A stretch of DNA of 11,620 bases from UBA1162 sp049513695 (lineage in GTDB: Bacteria > Chloroflexota > Dehalococcoidia > GIF9 > UBA5629): positions 1 to 11,620 of the forward strand of contig JBEKVW010000066.1 of NCBI GenBank assembly GCA_049513695.1, given 5' to 3'. Shown here piece by piece: positions 1 through 7,486 of this stretch. The notes below the pieces were generated by a model. It saw only the letters and a program-made list of their open reading frames with translations, searched no databases and had not been told where the DNA came from. Numbering within the stretch: position 1 is the stretch's first letter; each line of letters begins with the position of its first letter. Both the position numbers and the translations under genes were made by a program.

Positions 1-267
1 TTTTGAACTAAGGAAAACAACTGGGATATTTGCAGTGTTTGGATCCAACTGCAGTTGCCGGCAAACTTCATAGCCATCAATCCCAGGCATTTTAATATCG
101 AGGAGTATGAGGTCCGGTTTTTCTCTTTGTGCCTTTTGTATTCCTTCCGTCCCGTCGAACGCAGTACTAACCTCATAACCTTCTCTTTGTAAGAGATGTT
201 CTGCGATCTTTACCAGTGATTGATTGTCATCAACTACCAATATTCTTTTACTATTAGTTGTCATCAT
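1..267 (-). CDS. Response regulator receiver domain, 3' end outside the window
   Basis: The visible 89 residues are a CheY-like receiver domain, which takes a phosphoryl group from a histidine kinase or Hpt domain. The acidic pocket is D13-D14 in VVDDN, the phospho-acceptor is D57 in LLDIKMPG, the Ser/Thr switch position is S87, and the conserved lysine is K89, the last residue before the edge. The start is the first of two consecutive ATG codons at 267, with AGGAG at 273-277 leaving a 5-base spacer. The gene lies 83 bases downstream of the hybrid kinase on the same strand, so it is probably co-transcribed and is the likely terminal acceptor of that phosphorelay. The output domain is not visible; the protein could be a stand-alone receiver, a DNA-binding regulator or a cyclic-di-GMP enzyme. 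The receiver call is secure; the full protein type is unknown. Confidence 0.93.
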   Translation of the reverse strand, partial: MMTTNSKRILVVDDNQSLVKIAEHLLQREGYEVSTAFDGTEGIQKAQREKPDLILLDIKMPGIDGYEVCRQLQLDPNTANIPVVFLSSK

Positions 268-278
268 GGAGACTCCTC

Positions 279-302
279 TTCATATAATTGGTTTTATATG
301 AA
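279..302 (-). repeat. AT-rich inverted repeat just upstream of the regulator's ribosome binding site
   Basis: A perfect 9-base inverted repeat, TTCATATAA at 279-287 and TTATATGAA at 294-302, has a 6-base loop. It abuts the AGGAG of the downstream response regulator. There is no T-run after it, so it is not a standard terminator. It could be an operator-like palindrome, an mRNA stem affecting translation of the second gene, or a processing site. The function is inferred from position only. Confidence 0.45.
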
Positions 303-317
303 ATTCTATTTTATGAT

Positions 318-325
318 ACCTCCTT
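318..325 (-). promoter_or_regulatory. Perfect Shine-Dalgarno-like AAGGAGGT with no start codon at usable distance
   Basis: Read on the minus strand, AAGGAGGT is an 8-base match to the 16S rRNA anti-SD. It sits between the kinase stop and the regulator start. No ATG, GTG or TTG follows within about 15 bases: downstream reads ATCATAAAATAG. The regulator ATG is 50 bases away, with the inverted repeat at 279-302 between. It may be a ribosome standby site or a chance match. Confidence 0.3.
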
Positions 326-350
326 CTGTCCTGAAAATCGGCAATGCAAA

Positions 351-3300
351 CTAAATTTTCGATAATGAAAAGAACTCCGTAAATTGTTTAAATTCGACTT
401 CCAGATTCTCGACCAATCCTTTTGCCCCTTCCAAGTCACCTTTAGCTCCTTTTTCTTCAATGAGTTGGGCAAGATCTCCCAGTGTCATTCCTCCGAAGGT
501 ACGTGCATTACCTTTTATAGAATGCGCAGCCGCTTTAATTTTCTGGGCGTCCAGCGACTCTATCCCCTCTTTTAATTGTTTTAATTGTTTTGGATAATCC
601 TGCTCTATAAATATGCCGAGCGCCTCCCGTAACAGTTCCTTATCATCTCCAACTGCCTCCAAAGCTATTTCTAGGTCAACAGTCTTACTATCAGCGGGTT
701 TCTTTTCCTCACCTCTATTCCCGGTAACCTTCCCTCCCTCAGGCAGTAGTTTGTCGATTATTGCGTAAATATCTTTGCTTTTAGCCGGTTTGACCAAAAA
801 ATCATCCATACCAGCAATTAAGCATTTTTCCTTGTCTTCTTTTGTGGCGTAAGCAGTCATGGCGACAATTGGGATATGCCGGCCGGACTTTTTCTCCTTA
901 CCACGAATAACTTTGGTCGCTTCCAATCCGTTCATTATAGGCATTTCCACATCCATGAATATGATGTCAAAATGACTGTTAGCGATCTTTTCGCAGGCAT
1001 GGGCACCGTTTCCAGCTATAGATACAACGTGCCCTCTGTTCTCCAGCATCTTTTTCGCAATCAACTGAGAAGTAGCATTGTCCTCTGCAACCAATATGTT
1101 TAGTTTTGGACTATCGGTGCTGGACACACTGGCAGAGGGATGCTCTGTAACAACTTGTTTCTGCTCGGTACCATTCTTTTTGGGAAATTTTATCGTGAAC
1201 CGAAAGGTACTCCCGATCCCCACGTCACCTTCCACCCAAATTCGCCCTCCCATTTTTTCTACCAGCGACCGCGATATTGTCAATCCGAGACCAGTGCCGC
1301 CCCGCCGCCGTTCAACCGAACTATCGACTTGAGAAAAGGCATCGAAAATCAACCCCTGTTTTTCTTTCAGTATCCCGATTCCAGTATCCTTAACGGAAAA
1401 ACGAAGCACTACCTCCTCTTTCTCATCAATTTCTTTATCTATAGATATAATTATCTGTCCCTTTTCGGTAAACTTCACTGAATTGCCCAGCAAATTGAGC
1501 AGTATCTGTCGCAGGTGGGTGGCATCACCCAACAATACAGTTGGCACGTCAGGCGATATTTGATATATAATTTCCAAACCTTTTTTTTGAGCAATCACGG
1601 CCACTGTATTCAAAGATGCCTCGACTACAGCTTCCAAATCAAATTCTTCAGACTCCAACTCAAATTTGCCTGCTTCGATCTTGGAAAAATCCAGAATGCC
1701 ACTAATAACACTTAAAAGTGAATCGGCCGATGATCTGGCTAAGGCCAAGTATTCCTGCTGTTGTAGGTCCAGTTTGCCATCTGCTAGCAGATCAAGTATA
1801 CCGGTTACCCCATGCAACGGTGTCCTGATCTCATGACTCATACGTGCAAGAAATTCACTTTTTGCCTGGTTAGCAGTGTTAGCTTCAACTATCGCTTTGC
1901 GCAGTGATATCTCTAATTCAGCTAGATGGTCACGATGCGATCTTATTTCGTCCTCCATCTGCCTCCGCTCGGTTACATCGTTAATTGTCATGAGATTGCA
2001 TAGCTGATTGTTTATACTTATTATCTTCGCAGAAAATACTCCTCTGCGTATGTGACCAGACTTGTTACGGAATGTGATCTCCGCGTCGCTAACTTTATGT
2101 TCTTTTCGTATTAGCGGCGCTATTCTTGCATGTTCATCTTCACGTGGCCACAATTGGAGTTCTCTTGCAGTACGACCCAAAACACTCTCACGACTATAAT
2201 CAATAAGTTTAAGAAAACTCTCGTTCATTTCAATAAACTTTCCATCAATGAAGGAGGTGATAGCCGAAGGAGTGGGATTTGAGTGAAAGGCATTGAAAAA
2301 AGCCTCATAAGCAATTACGTTTTTTAGAGCATTAGAGCAGTGTGCGCTAACCATTTCCAAAATGTCCAGTGGTATTTCCCCATCAAGAATGAACACTAGG
2401 GTACCCCATTTCTGGTCATCAAATATCACCGGCATAAAGACGAAACTTTTAATACCTAGCACGCGTTGAATAGAATCGCATATGTCCTTTGGCCAGGCAC
2501 CTTGCGCAATTTGAGATAACTTTTCCTTAATAATCGGGGCGGTACTTTTTTCAAGCTCCCGAACAATCTTAAACTGTGAGGATGTAAACTGTAGTTTTTC
2601 ATCAGAAGATGTTTTCCCCAGATAGTCTGCCAGGTTGAAGCCGAGTGCAGTCGAAGAACCTATAGCGTCACTTTCTGTTATTCTGGAATAATACATGAGG
2701 ACTAACTTGTCTTTAGTCTCGTTATATTTCAAAGCTAATACAAATCTGACGCCAAGCAGTTCCCGGGATCTTTCAGCAACCAGGCTCAATACATCGGTAG
2801 TGGTTTTGCTTTTATTGGTGCCGAGTGCGATTTCTCGTACCTTAAATAATTGATTGTTTCTTCGCTGTAATTCAGCATTTAAGCGCTTTAAGTCTTCCAG
2901 GGTTTTCTGCAAAGAGATCTCAGTCCGCTTGCGAGCAATTATATCCCTGCCCTGCATCAATATGCCGACGGCTTTGCCCTGGCCGTCCCTGATAAACTGG
3001 AGCCTGTTCTCGGTCCACAGGGTATGCCCGTCCTTGTGGTAAATCTCAAGCTCAATGTCGTGATGGCGGTCGGGCGCCGCAGTGCCCGACTTTTCCATCT
3101 CTAACTCGGCTGCGAACTCGTTCAACGCCCTGTCCAGGGATTCCGGAGTCATCTGCTTATCGATGGGCAAAGATTTTTGCTCTTCGCGGGTATAACCGGT
3201 CAGCTTTTCGCAGGAAGATGATAGCCATGTTATATTGAAGTCCAAATCCATAATGGTTATGACATCGCTGGTATTTTCCGCCAGCAGCTGATAGTTCTTT

Positions 3301-4949
3301 TCGCTTTCATCCCTGGCCTGTTCGGCAGTCCTGCGCGCCGTTATATCCCTTCCCTCTGCAAGAATACCAATCGTCTTTCCCTGCTCGTCCCTGATGAACT
3401 GGAATGTGCAGTCGAGCAGGACGGTATGGCCGTCTTTGCAGTAGAACTCCAGCTCCGTTGAAATGGTGCCGCCGGGTTCCGGAGTGCGTCCTCCCTTCTC
3501 AATATGCATCCATTTCCCAAGCAAATTCACTGCTTTTCCAAGCGAGTCGGGTGTCAACTGCCTGTCCAGCGGCAGGGCAATTGTTTCCTCCAGACTGAAA
3601 CCCCTTACTTTCTCGCTGGACGGGCTTAACCAGGTAACATTCAGGTCCAGGCCCATCATCCACACAACATCGTTAATATGTTCCGCCAGCAAACGATAGG
3701 TATCCTCACTCTTTTGCAGGGCTGTTTCTGCTTTCTTGCGCTCGGAGATGTCCCTTGCCTCACCCACGACGGATACCACGCTGCCACTCGCGTCCCTGAT
3801 GATGCCGAATTTGCTTTCTGTCCAGATTGTGGCGCCGTCCTTGCAGTAAAATTCCAATTCCAGGGTGATGACTGGATTGTGATCCGGGTCAGCCCTTACG
3901 CCGGGCAACTCCGCAGCTAGCGCTGCAGTCGCCAGTTTGAGTGATTCCGGCTTGAGCTGCTTTTCCAGCGGCATTTCTGCGACTTCTTCGAGAGTGAATC
4001 CGCGCATTTTTTGCCCTGACGGGCTCTGGTACGTGGTCTTGAGGTTTTTATCCATCAGCCACACAGCATCAGTGGTATGTTCGGCTACCAGGTTGTATAA
4101 CTCCTGCGCCTTTCTTAATTCCTCTTCTGCCCGCTTGCGCTGGGTCACGTCATTGGAGATGCCGCGCAGCCCCATTATCTCGCCCTTATCGTTCCTAATG
4201 GGAAAGATCGAGTCTTCGCGGTAGCCTATCGTCCCATCCTTGTTAACGCCCACGGCGGAGCGCCGCCGCTGAGGAACACCTGTAACAAATACCCTGACAT
4301 AGTCAGCTACAGTTTCGGACCAGTTCTCACGGGGCGTGAACTTCTTATAGTTCATGCCCAGCATTTCTTCCCTGGTATAGTTATACATGCGGGCCGTGGC
4401 CTCGTTAATGAAAGTCACGTTGCCTTTTGCATCAATTTCGTAGTATGCCTCCTCCATTTCCTCGAGGATGGCGCGATATTTCGCCTGGGAATCCAGCAGT
4501 TCCCTCTGCAGCTTTTTCAGATCAGATATATCTGAGAAGGTCTCAAGCAACAAATCCCGGCCTTCCAGGTTGACACAAACTACGGTCATAAGGATTGGGA
4601 TCGATGTGCCATCTTTTCTGAGTAAGACTCGTTCCGCTTTGTCGATGGTCATACCCAGGTCGGTCACGGGGCATTTGCCCATATCAGCCGGACAAAGATA
4701 TTTGCGGCATACAGAGCCGATCATTCGGTCCCTGGATTCACCAAAGATCCCGGCTGCAGTCTGGTTAATATCGACGATGCTGTATGTAAGAGGGTCTATC
4801 AGCATAACGCCGGACGGTGTTAAATCCAGGATGGTGCGGTATTTCTCCTCCAGCTTCAAAAGCCCATCTTGCAGTTCTTCGACGCGGGGTACTTCGGCCG
4901 AAACCGGACTAAGGACGTTTTTCAGCTTCCTTTCACTGTGCATCCGCAT
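351..4949 (-). CDS. Hybrid sensor histidine kinase with six PAS domains, GAF, receiver and Hpt
   Basis: This 1532-residue multidomain kinase has no membrane segment, so it is probably cytoplasmic. Domains in order: PAS1 (about 31-148), PAS2 (150-270), PAS3 (281-405), PAS4 (413-540), PAS5 (548-675), helical linker (676-705), GAF (706-880), PAS6 (882-996), coiled coil then HisKA (1029-1095), HATPase_c (about 1140-1255), receiver (1282-1400) and Hpt (1435-1530). The phosphorelay residues are all present: H1039 in MSHEIRTPLHG, N1156 in GNSVKF, D1188 in DTGIGI, G1217 to L1223 in GGTGLGL, receiver D1333 in FMDVEMP, and Hpt H1476 in AAHSIKG. PAS3 to PAS5 are close copies of each other. PAS1 carries C81, C86 and C93. 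The start ATG at 4949 has GGAGGT at 4957-4962 with an 8-base spacer, preferable to the second ATG two codons on. Signals and targets are unknown. Confidence 0.96.
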   Translation of the reverse strand: MRMHSERKLKNVLSPVSAEVPRVEELQDGLLKLEEKYRTILDLTPSGVMLIDPLTYSIVDINQTAAGIFGESRDRMIGSVCRKYLCPADMGKCPVTDLGMTIDKAERVLLRKDGTSIPILMTVVCVNLEGRDLLLETFSDISDLKKLQRELLDSQAKYRAILEEMEEAYYEIDAKGNVTFINEATARMYNYTREEMLGMNYKKFTPRENWSETVADYVRVFVTGVPQRRRSAVGVNKDGTIGYREDSIFPIRNDKGEIMGLRGISNDVTQRKRAEEELRKAQELYNLVAEHTTDAVWLMDKNLKTTYQSPSGQKMRGFTLEEVAEMPLEKQLKPESLKLATAALAAELPGVRADPDHNPVITLELEFYCKDGATIWTESKFGIIRDASGSVVSVVGEARDISERKKAETALQKSEDTYRLLAEHINDVVWMMGLDLNVTWLSPSSEKVRGFSLEETIALPLDRQLTPDSLGKAVNLLGKWMHIEKGGRTPEPGGTISTELEFYCKDGHTVLLDCTFQFIRDEQGKTIGILAEGRDITARRTAEQARDESEKNYQLLAENTSDVITIMDLDFNITWLSSSCEKLTGYTREEQKSLPIDKQMTPESLDRALNEFAAELEMEKSGTAAPDRHHDIELEIYHKDGHTLWTENRLQFIRDGQGKAVGILMQGRDIIARKRTEISLQKTLEDLKRLNAELQRRNNQLFKVREIALGTNKSKTTTDVLSLVAERSRELLGVRFVLALKYNETKDKLVLMYYSRITESDAIGSSTALGFNLADYLGKTSSDEKLQFTSSQFKIVRELEKSTAPIIKEKLSQIAQGAWPKDICDSIQRVLGIKSFVFMPVIFDDQKWGTLVFILDGEIPLDILEMVSAHCSNALKNVIAYEAFFNAFHSNPTPSAITSFIDGKFIEMNESFLKLIDYSRESVLGRTARELQLWPREDEHARIAPLIRKEHKVSDAEITFRNKSGHIRRGVFSAKIISINNQLCNLMTINDVTERRQMEDEIRSHRDHLAELEISLRKAIVEANTANQAKSEFLARMSHEIRTPLHGVTGILDLLADGKLDLQQQEYLALARSSADSLLSVISGILDFSKIEAGKFELESEEFDLEAVVEASLNTVAVIAQKKGLEIIYQISPDVPTVLLGDATHLRQILLNLLGNSVKFTEKGQIIISIDKEIDEKEEVVLRFSVKDTGIGILKEKQGLIFDAFSQVDSSVERRRGGTGLGLTISRSLVEKMGGRIWVEGDVGIGSTFRFTIKFPKKNGTEQKQVVTEHPSASVSSTDSPKLNILVAEDNATSQLIAKKMLENRGHVVSIAGNGAHACEKIANSHFDIIFMDVEMPIMNGLEATKVIRGKEKKSGRHIPIVAMTAYATKEDKEKCLIAGMDDFLVKPAKSKDIYAIIDKLLPEGGKVTGNRGEEKKPADSKTVDLEIALEAVGDDKELLREALGIFIEQDYPKQLKQLKEGIESLDAQKIKAAAHSIKGNARTFGGMTLGDLAQLIEEKGAKGDLEGAKGLVENLEVEFKQFTEFFSLSKI

Positions 4950-5357
4950 GCGTCTTACCTCCGCTGAGCGATGCTATTACCACGCTAAATATGCCCATTG
5001 TTAATGGATTAATCTTATAGGGGTGGCTACAAAGAAGTCTGCTGCCAACCGTCTCACTTTGGCTAGACTAACGGTTCTTTTTTGGACTTGCGACGTGCAA
5101 AGGGATAGCCGAATAGACATATTTACTCTGGCATAGAGGAGTCACAGCGAGGATATTGGCAAATTAAAAAACAAACATGGCATATTCTCCATCAATAAGC
5201 CTCTGTTAAAGGATATTGAGAACGCATTGTCATAGATTTGCCATCTTTTCGACCGCAATTTTGCACCTTTTTAATACACTAGACGCTATACTCGTATATA
5301 GGAAAGCAAATTTAAGGCATATTGAAATATATATCGGAAATAGAGAAAGTCGTGAAG
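4950..5357. other. Gene-poor region between the kinase and the small exported peptide
   Basis: About 400 bases with no convincing gene. It holds the kinase ribosome binding site (GGAGGT, 4957-4962, minus), a small CCATT/AATGG palindrome (4995-5007), a hairpin with a T-run (5047-5083), a 9-base direct repeat AGGATATTG (5150-5158 and 5210-5218) and a short CTCT/AGAG stem near 5127-5138. TTGCAC (5261-5266) and TATACT (5287-5292) look like plus-strand promoter hexamers, but their spacing of 20 is too long for a confident sigma-70 call. No clear promoter was found for the kinase. The length and potential structure suggest leader RNA for the plus-strand genes. Confidence 0.5.
5047..5083 (+). terminator. 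Candidate intrinsic terminator or attenuator
   Basis: AACCGT (5047-5052) pairs perfectly with ACGGTT (5071-5076) around an 18-base loop, and a run of six T follows at 5078-5083 after one C. An alternative internal pairing uses GTCT and AGAC. The shape resembles a plus-strand rho-independent terminator, but the stem is short, the loop is large, and no plus-strand gene lies upstream. It could act as an attenuator in a leader for the genes from 5358 onward, or be chance. Confidence 0.3.
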
Positions 5358-5591
5358 ATGTTTAAAATATTCGGAATTTCACTTCTGGCCGTGGTAGCAT
5401 CTCTTATAGTAATTGTTGCGTTTGACGTAACTCCGTCTGCTGCAGCCGGCTCTGACAACTGGACCCTGCCGTACAATCAGTCCTGGGGCAAGTGCTCATG
5501 CATCCTATCCGAAAACGTGACCGCAAGCAACGGCTCCGGCATTTGCGCAGGTGCATGGGGCGACAGTCGCTGCATCGCACCCCGCAGGTAG
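5358..5591 (+). CDS. Small exported cysteine-containing peptide, unknown family
   Basis: A 77-residue product starting MFKIFGISLL. It has a basic N-terminus and a hydrophobic core (residues 5-22), then a likely signal peptidase site after SAAA (residues 27-30), leaving a mature peptide of about 47 residues. The mature part has four cysteines, C46, C48, C63 and C72, two of them in a C-S-C motif. It is rich in Gly, Ser, Asn and Trp and ends in Arg-Arg. An even cysteine count in an exported peptide fits two disulfides, but metal or thioether use is possible. The frame is open from a TTG at 5322 and also has a GTG at 5352. ATG 5358 is chosen because it gives a standard signal peptide; no start has a strong ribosome binding site. 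It lies 64 bases before the alcohol dehydrogenase. I do not recognise the family and assign no function. Confidence 0.6.
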   Translation: MFKIFGISLLAVVASLIVIVAFDVTPSAAAGSDNWTLPYNQSWGKCSCILSENVTASNGSGICAGAWGDSRCIAPRR

Positions 5592-5655
5592 ATTTGTCTG
5601 CTCTTTCCCAGTAACTTGAATAGGAGAATAATAGGAAAAGGAGAGTGAATTACTC

Positions 5656-6678
5656 GTGTCGTTAATGAGGGCTGTTCAAATTAGTGCGCCGGGAGCCGAT
5701 TTCGAATTGATTAAAAAGGAAATCCCGGAACCGAAGGAGAACGAAGTACGCATCAAAGTCCAGGCCTGCGGAATTTGCCATGGAGATGCCGTAGTAAAAG
5801 AGGGCCATTTTCCCGGCATTAACTATCCCAGAGTTCCGGGACATGAAGTCGTTGGAAAAATTGACAAATTAGGTCATAACGTTTCTTTTTGGGAGATTGA
5901 CCGGCGGGTAGGAGTTGGATGGTATGGAGGGCCTTGCCTTAAGTGTGAGGCTTGTAAAAGGGGAGATCCTGGAAACTGTGCAAGTTTCTTAACCACTGGA
6001 ATTTCGTTTGACGGCGGCTATGCCGAATATATGGTTGCACCGCAGCAGGCGATGACAATTATTCCTGATGAACTTAACTCTTTAGAAGCAGCACCTCTGC
6101 TGTGTGCCGGCAGAACTACTTTCACCGCCCTGCGTAACAGCAGTGCCAGAGGTGGTGATCTAGTAGCGATCCAGGGCATTGGAGGCCTGGGACATCTGGG
6201 AATACAGTTTGCCAGAAAGCTCGGCTTTAAAACCGTAGCATTGTCGCGCGGTAAGGATAAGGAAGAGCTGGCTTATAAATTAGGTGCACATGTGTATATT
6301 GACACTGAGTCTTTGAATCCGGCGGATGAACTCCAAAAACTTGGCGGAGCACGGGTTATTCTGGCTACAGCTCCAAACAGTAAAGCTATTTCGGAGGTTA
6401 TAAATGGACTTGGTTTTGATGGCCAATTGATAGTTGTTGCCGCGCCGGGCGAACCAATGCAGATTTACCCGGGGCAGTTGCTAGGGGGAAGACTTTCGAT
6501 ACGGGGATGGACAGGGAGACCAGCCAAAGACAAATCGGAAGAAGTCCTGAATTTTAGCGTTATTTCAGGAGCCTTACCTGTAATTGAAATTTTTCCGTTA
6601 GAACAAGCTGCATTGGCTTATGAAAAAATGATGATATCAAAAGTGCATTTCAGGGCCGTTCTGAAAGTGGGCGCCTGA
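5656..6678 (+). CDS. Zinc-dependent alcohol dehydrogenase, MDR superfamily
   Basis: A 340-residue cytoplasmic medium-chain dehydrogenase/reductase, the usual family length. It should interconvert alcohols and aldehydes or ketones with NAD(P)(H). The N-terminal GroES-like domain carries catalytic zinc ligands C41 in CGICHGD and H63-E64 in PGHEVVG, with C150 the likely third ligand. The structural zinc cysteines are C94, C97, C100 and C108. The Rossmann motif GIGGLGHLG is at about 174-182. The residue after C41-H42 is Gly, where many relatives have Ser or Thr (CHSD, CHTD), so the usual proton-relay hydroxyl may be missing. The GTG start at 5656 has AAGGAG at 5638-5643, a long 12-base spacer; ATG at 5665 is an alternative. 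A nitroreductase-family gene follows after 47 bases, probably co-transcribed. The substrate cannot be told from the sequence. Confidence 0.93.
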   Translation: MSLMRAVQISAPGADFELIKKEIPEPKENEVRIKVQACGICHGDAVVKEGHFPGINYPRVPGHEVVGKIDKLGHNVSFWEIDRRVGVGWYGGPCLKCEACKRGDPGNCASFLTTGISFDGGYAEYMVAPQQAMTIIPDELNSLEAAPLLCAGRTTFTALRNSSARGGDLVAIQGIGGLGHLGIQFARKLGFKTVALSRGKDKEELAYKLGAHVYIDTESLNPADELQKLGGARVILATAPNSKAISEVINGLGFDGQLIVVAAPGEPMQIYPGQLLGGRLSIRGWTGRPAKDKSEEVLNFSVISGALPVIEIFPLEQAALAYEKMMISKVHFRAVLKVGA

Positions 6679-6725
6679 CGTGAAATAGAAACTCATTAAC
6701 ATATTTTTTCGATCAGGAGATTATT

Positions 6726-7445
6726 ATGCAAGATATCTTGAAGCTTATCCGGAAAAGGAAGTCATTAAGAATTTCCTTCGACACTAAACGCCAGGTAGCA
6801 AAGGAAGACTTACAACAGATTTTGGAGGCGGGGCGTTGGGCGCCCACAGCTCACAATATGCAGAACTTTGAAATAGTTGTGGTGGACGACAAAAAGCTTC
6901 TGGAAGCCATAGGAAAAATAAAAAGTCCGGTATCCGAAACCTTTATCCGGGAAAACTATAAGCAGCTATCTTTTTCCGAAGCGGAATTGCGTAGAAAAAA
7001 GGTCGGTATTCTGGGCAACTTGTTTCCTCCGGCCTGGAGAAAACCGGACTTCAAGCTGAATAAAGCCGATAAAAAGGCTATTTCGTCTTTGGAAAGGTCT
7101 AATCCAACAAGCCCTATCCTGCTGATTGTGCTTTATGACCCCCGTAAAAGGGCGCCTGCTTCGGAGGGCGATTTCCTAGGTATTATTAGTCTCGGTTGTG
7201 TTATGGAAAACATGTGGCTTATGGCCAATTCCCTGGGTGTCGATTTTCACATAATGAGCGTCCTCGGAGCAGACCCGGTGGAAAAAGAAGTAAAGAGAAT
7301 TCTTAATGTTCCCAAACAACTAAAGATCGCCTTTGCCTGCCGTTTGGGCTATCCCATTTCTAAACCGGCTAAATATCTAAGAGTGCGCCGTAACGTGGAG
7401 GATTTTACCCACCATAACCGTTTTGGCAATAAAGGCTTCAACTGA
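6726..7445 (+). CDS. Nitroreductase-family flavoprotein
   Basis: A 239-residue protein of the FMN-dependent nitroreductase fold, which usually works as a dimer with NAD(P)H on nitro compounds, quinones or enone-type substrates. Family marks are the N-terminal phosphate-binding RKRKSLRISF (residues 9-18), EAGRWAPTAHNMQNFE (34-49), a hydrophobic strand ILLIVLYD (131-138), SLGCVMENMWLMANSLG (155-171) forming the dimer core, and a C-terminal basic segment LRVRRNVEDFTHHNRFG (218-234). An insert around residues 68-120 rich in Lys and aromatics may form the substrate lid. AGGAG at 6715-6719 lies 6 bases from the ATG. No signal peptide is seen, so it is cytoplasmic, unlike the other nitroreductase-fold protein in this window. 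Its place behind an alcohol dehydrogenase suggests a shared redox pathway, but the substrate is unknown. Confidence 0.9.
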   Translation: MQDILKLIRKRKSLRISFDTKRQVAKEDLQQILEAGRWAPTAHNMQNFEIVVVDDKKLLEAIGKIKSPVSETFIRENYKQLSFSEAELRRKKVGILGNLFPPAWRKPDFKLNKADKKAISSLERSNPTSPILLIVLYDPRKRAPASEGDFLGIISLGCVMENMWLMANSLGVDFHIMSVLGADPVEKEVKRILNVPKQLKIAFACRLGYPISKPAKYLRVRRNVEDFTHHNRFGNKGFN

Positions 7446-7471
7446 TAATTACTACGCTTCGTATCAGGGCT

Positions 7472-7486
7472 AAGGCCTGTGGCCTT
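7472..7486. terminator. Short GC-rich hairpin between convergent genes
   Basis: AAGGCC (7472-7477) and GGCCTT (7481-7486) form a perfect 6-base stem with a TGT loop. It sits between the convergent nitroreductase and SagB-type genes, and its last base overlaps the TAA stop of the latter. There is no strong T-run on either side, so it is a weak bidirectional terminator candidate. Confidence 0.4.

Noticed and set aside
4468..5004. Plus-strand open frame of 178 codons running into the upstream region of the kinase
   Set aside because: It lies almost wholly antisense to the start of the kinase gene, has no recognisable domain, and the kinase frame is well supported by domains and a strong ribosome binding site.
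5085..5160. Possible c-di-GMP class I riboswitch, from the GTGCAAAG stretch near 5095
   Set aside because: The GCAAAG core is present by itself, but the flanking GGCAAACC-like and tetraloop receptor elements of that class are missing. No other known riboswitch pattern was recognised.
5173..5211. Tiny frame starting at ATG 5177 (about 10 codons) as a leader peptide
   Set aside because: It has no ribosome binding site, no run of regulatory codons and no paired attenuator right after it.
5261..5292. TTGCAC and TATACT as a sigma-70 promoter for the small peptide
   Set aside because: The spacer is 20 bases, outside the usual 16-18; kept only as a remark in the intergenic entry.
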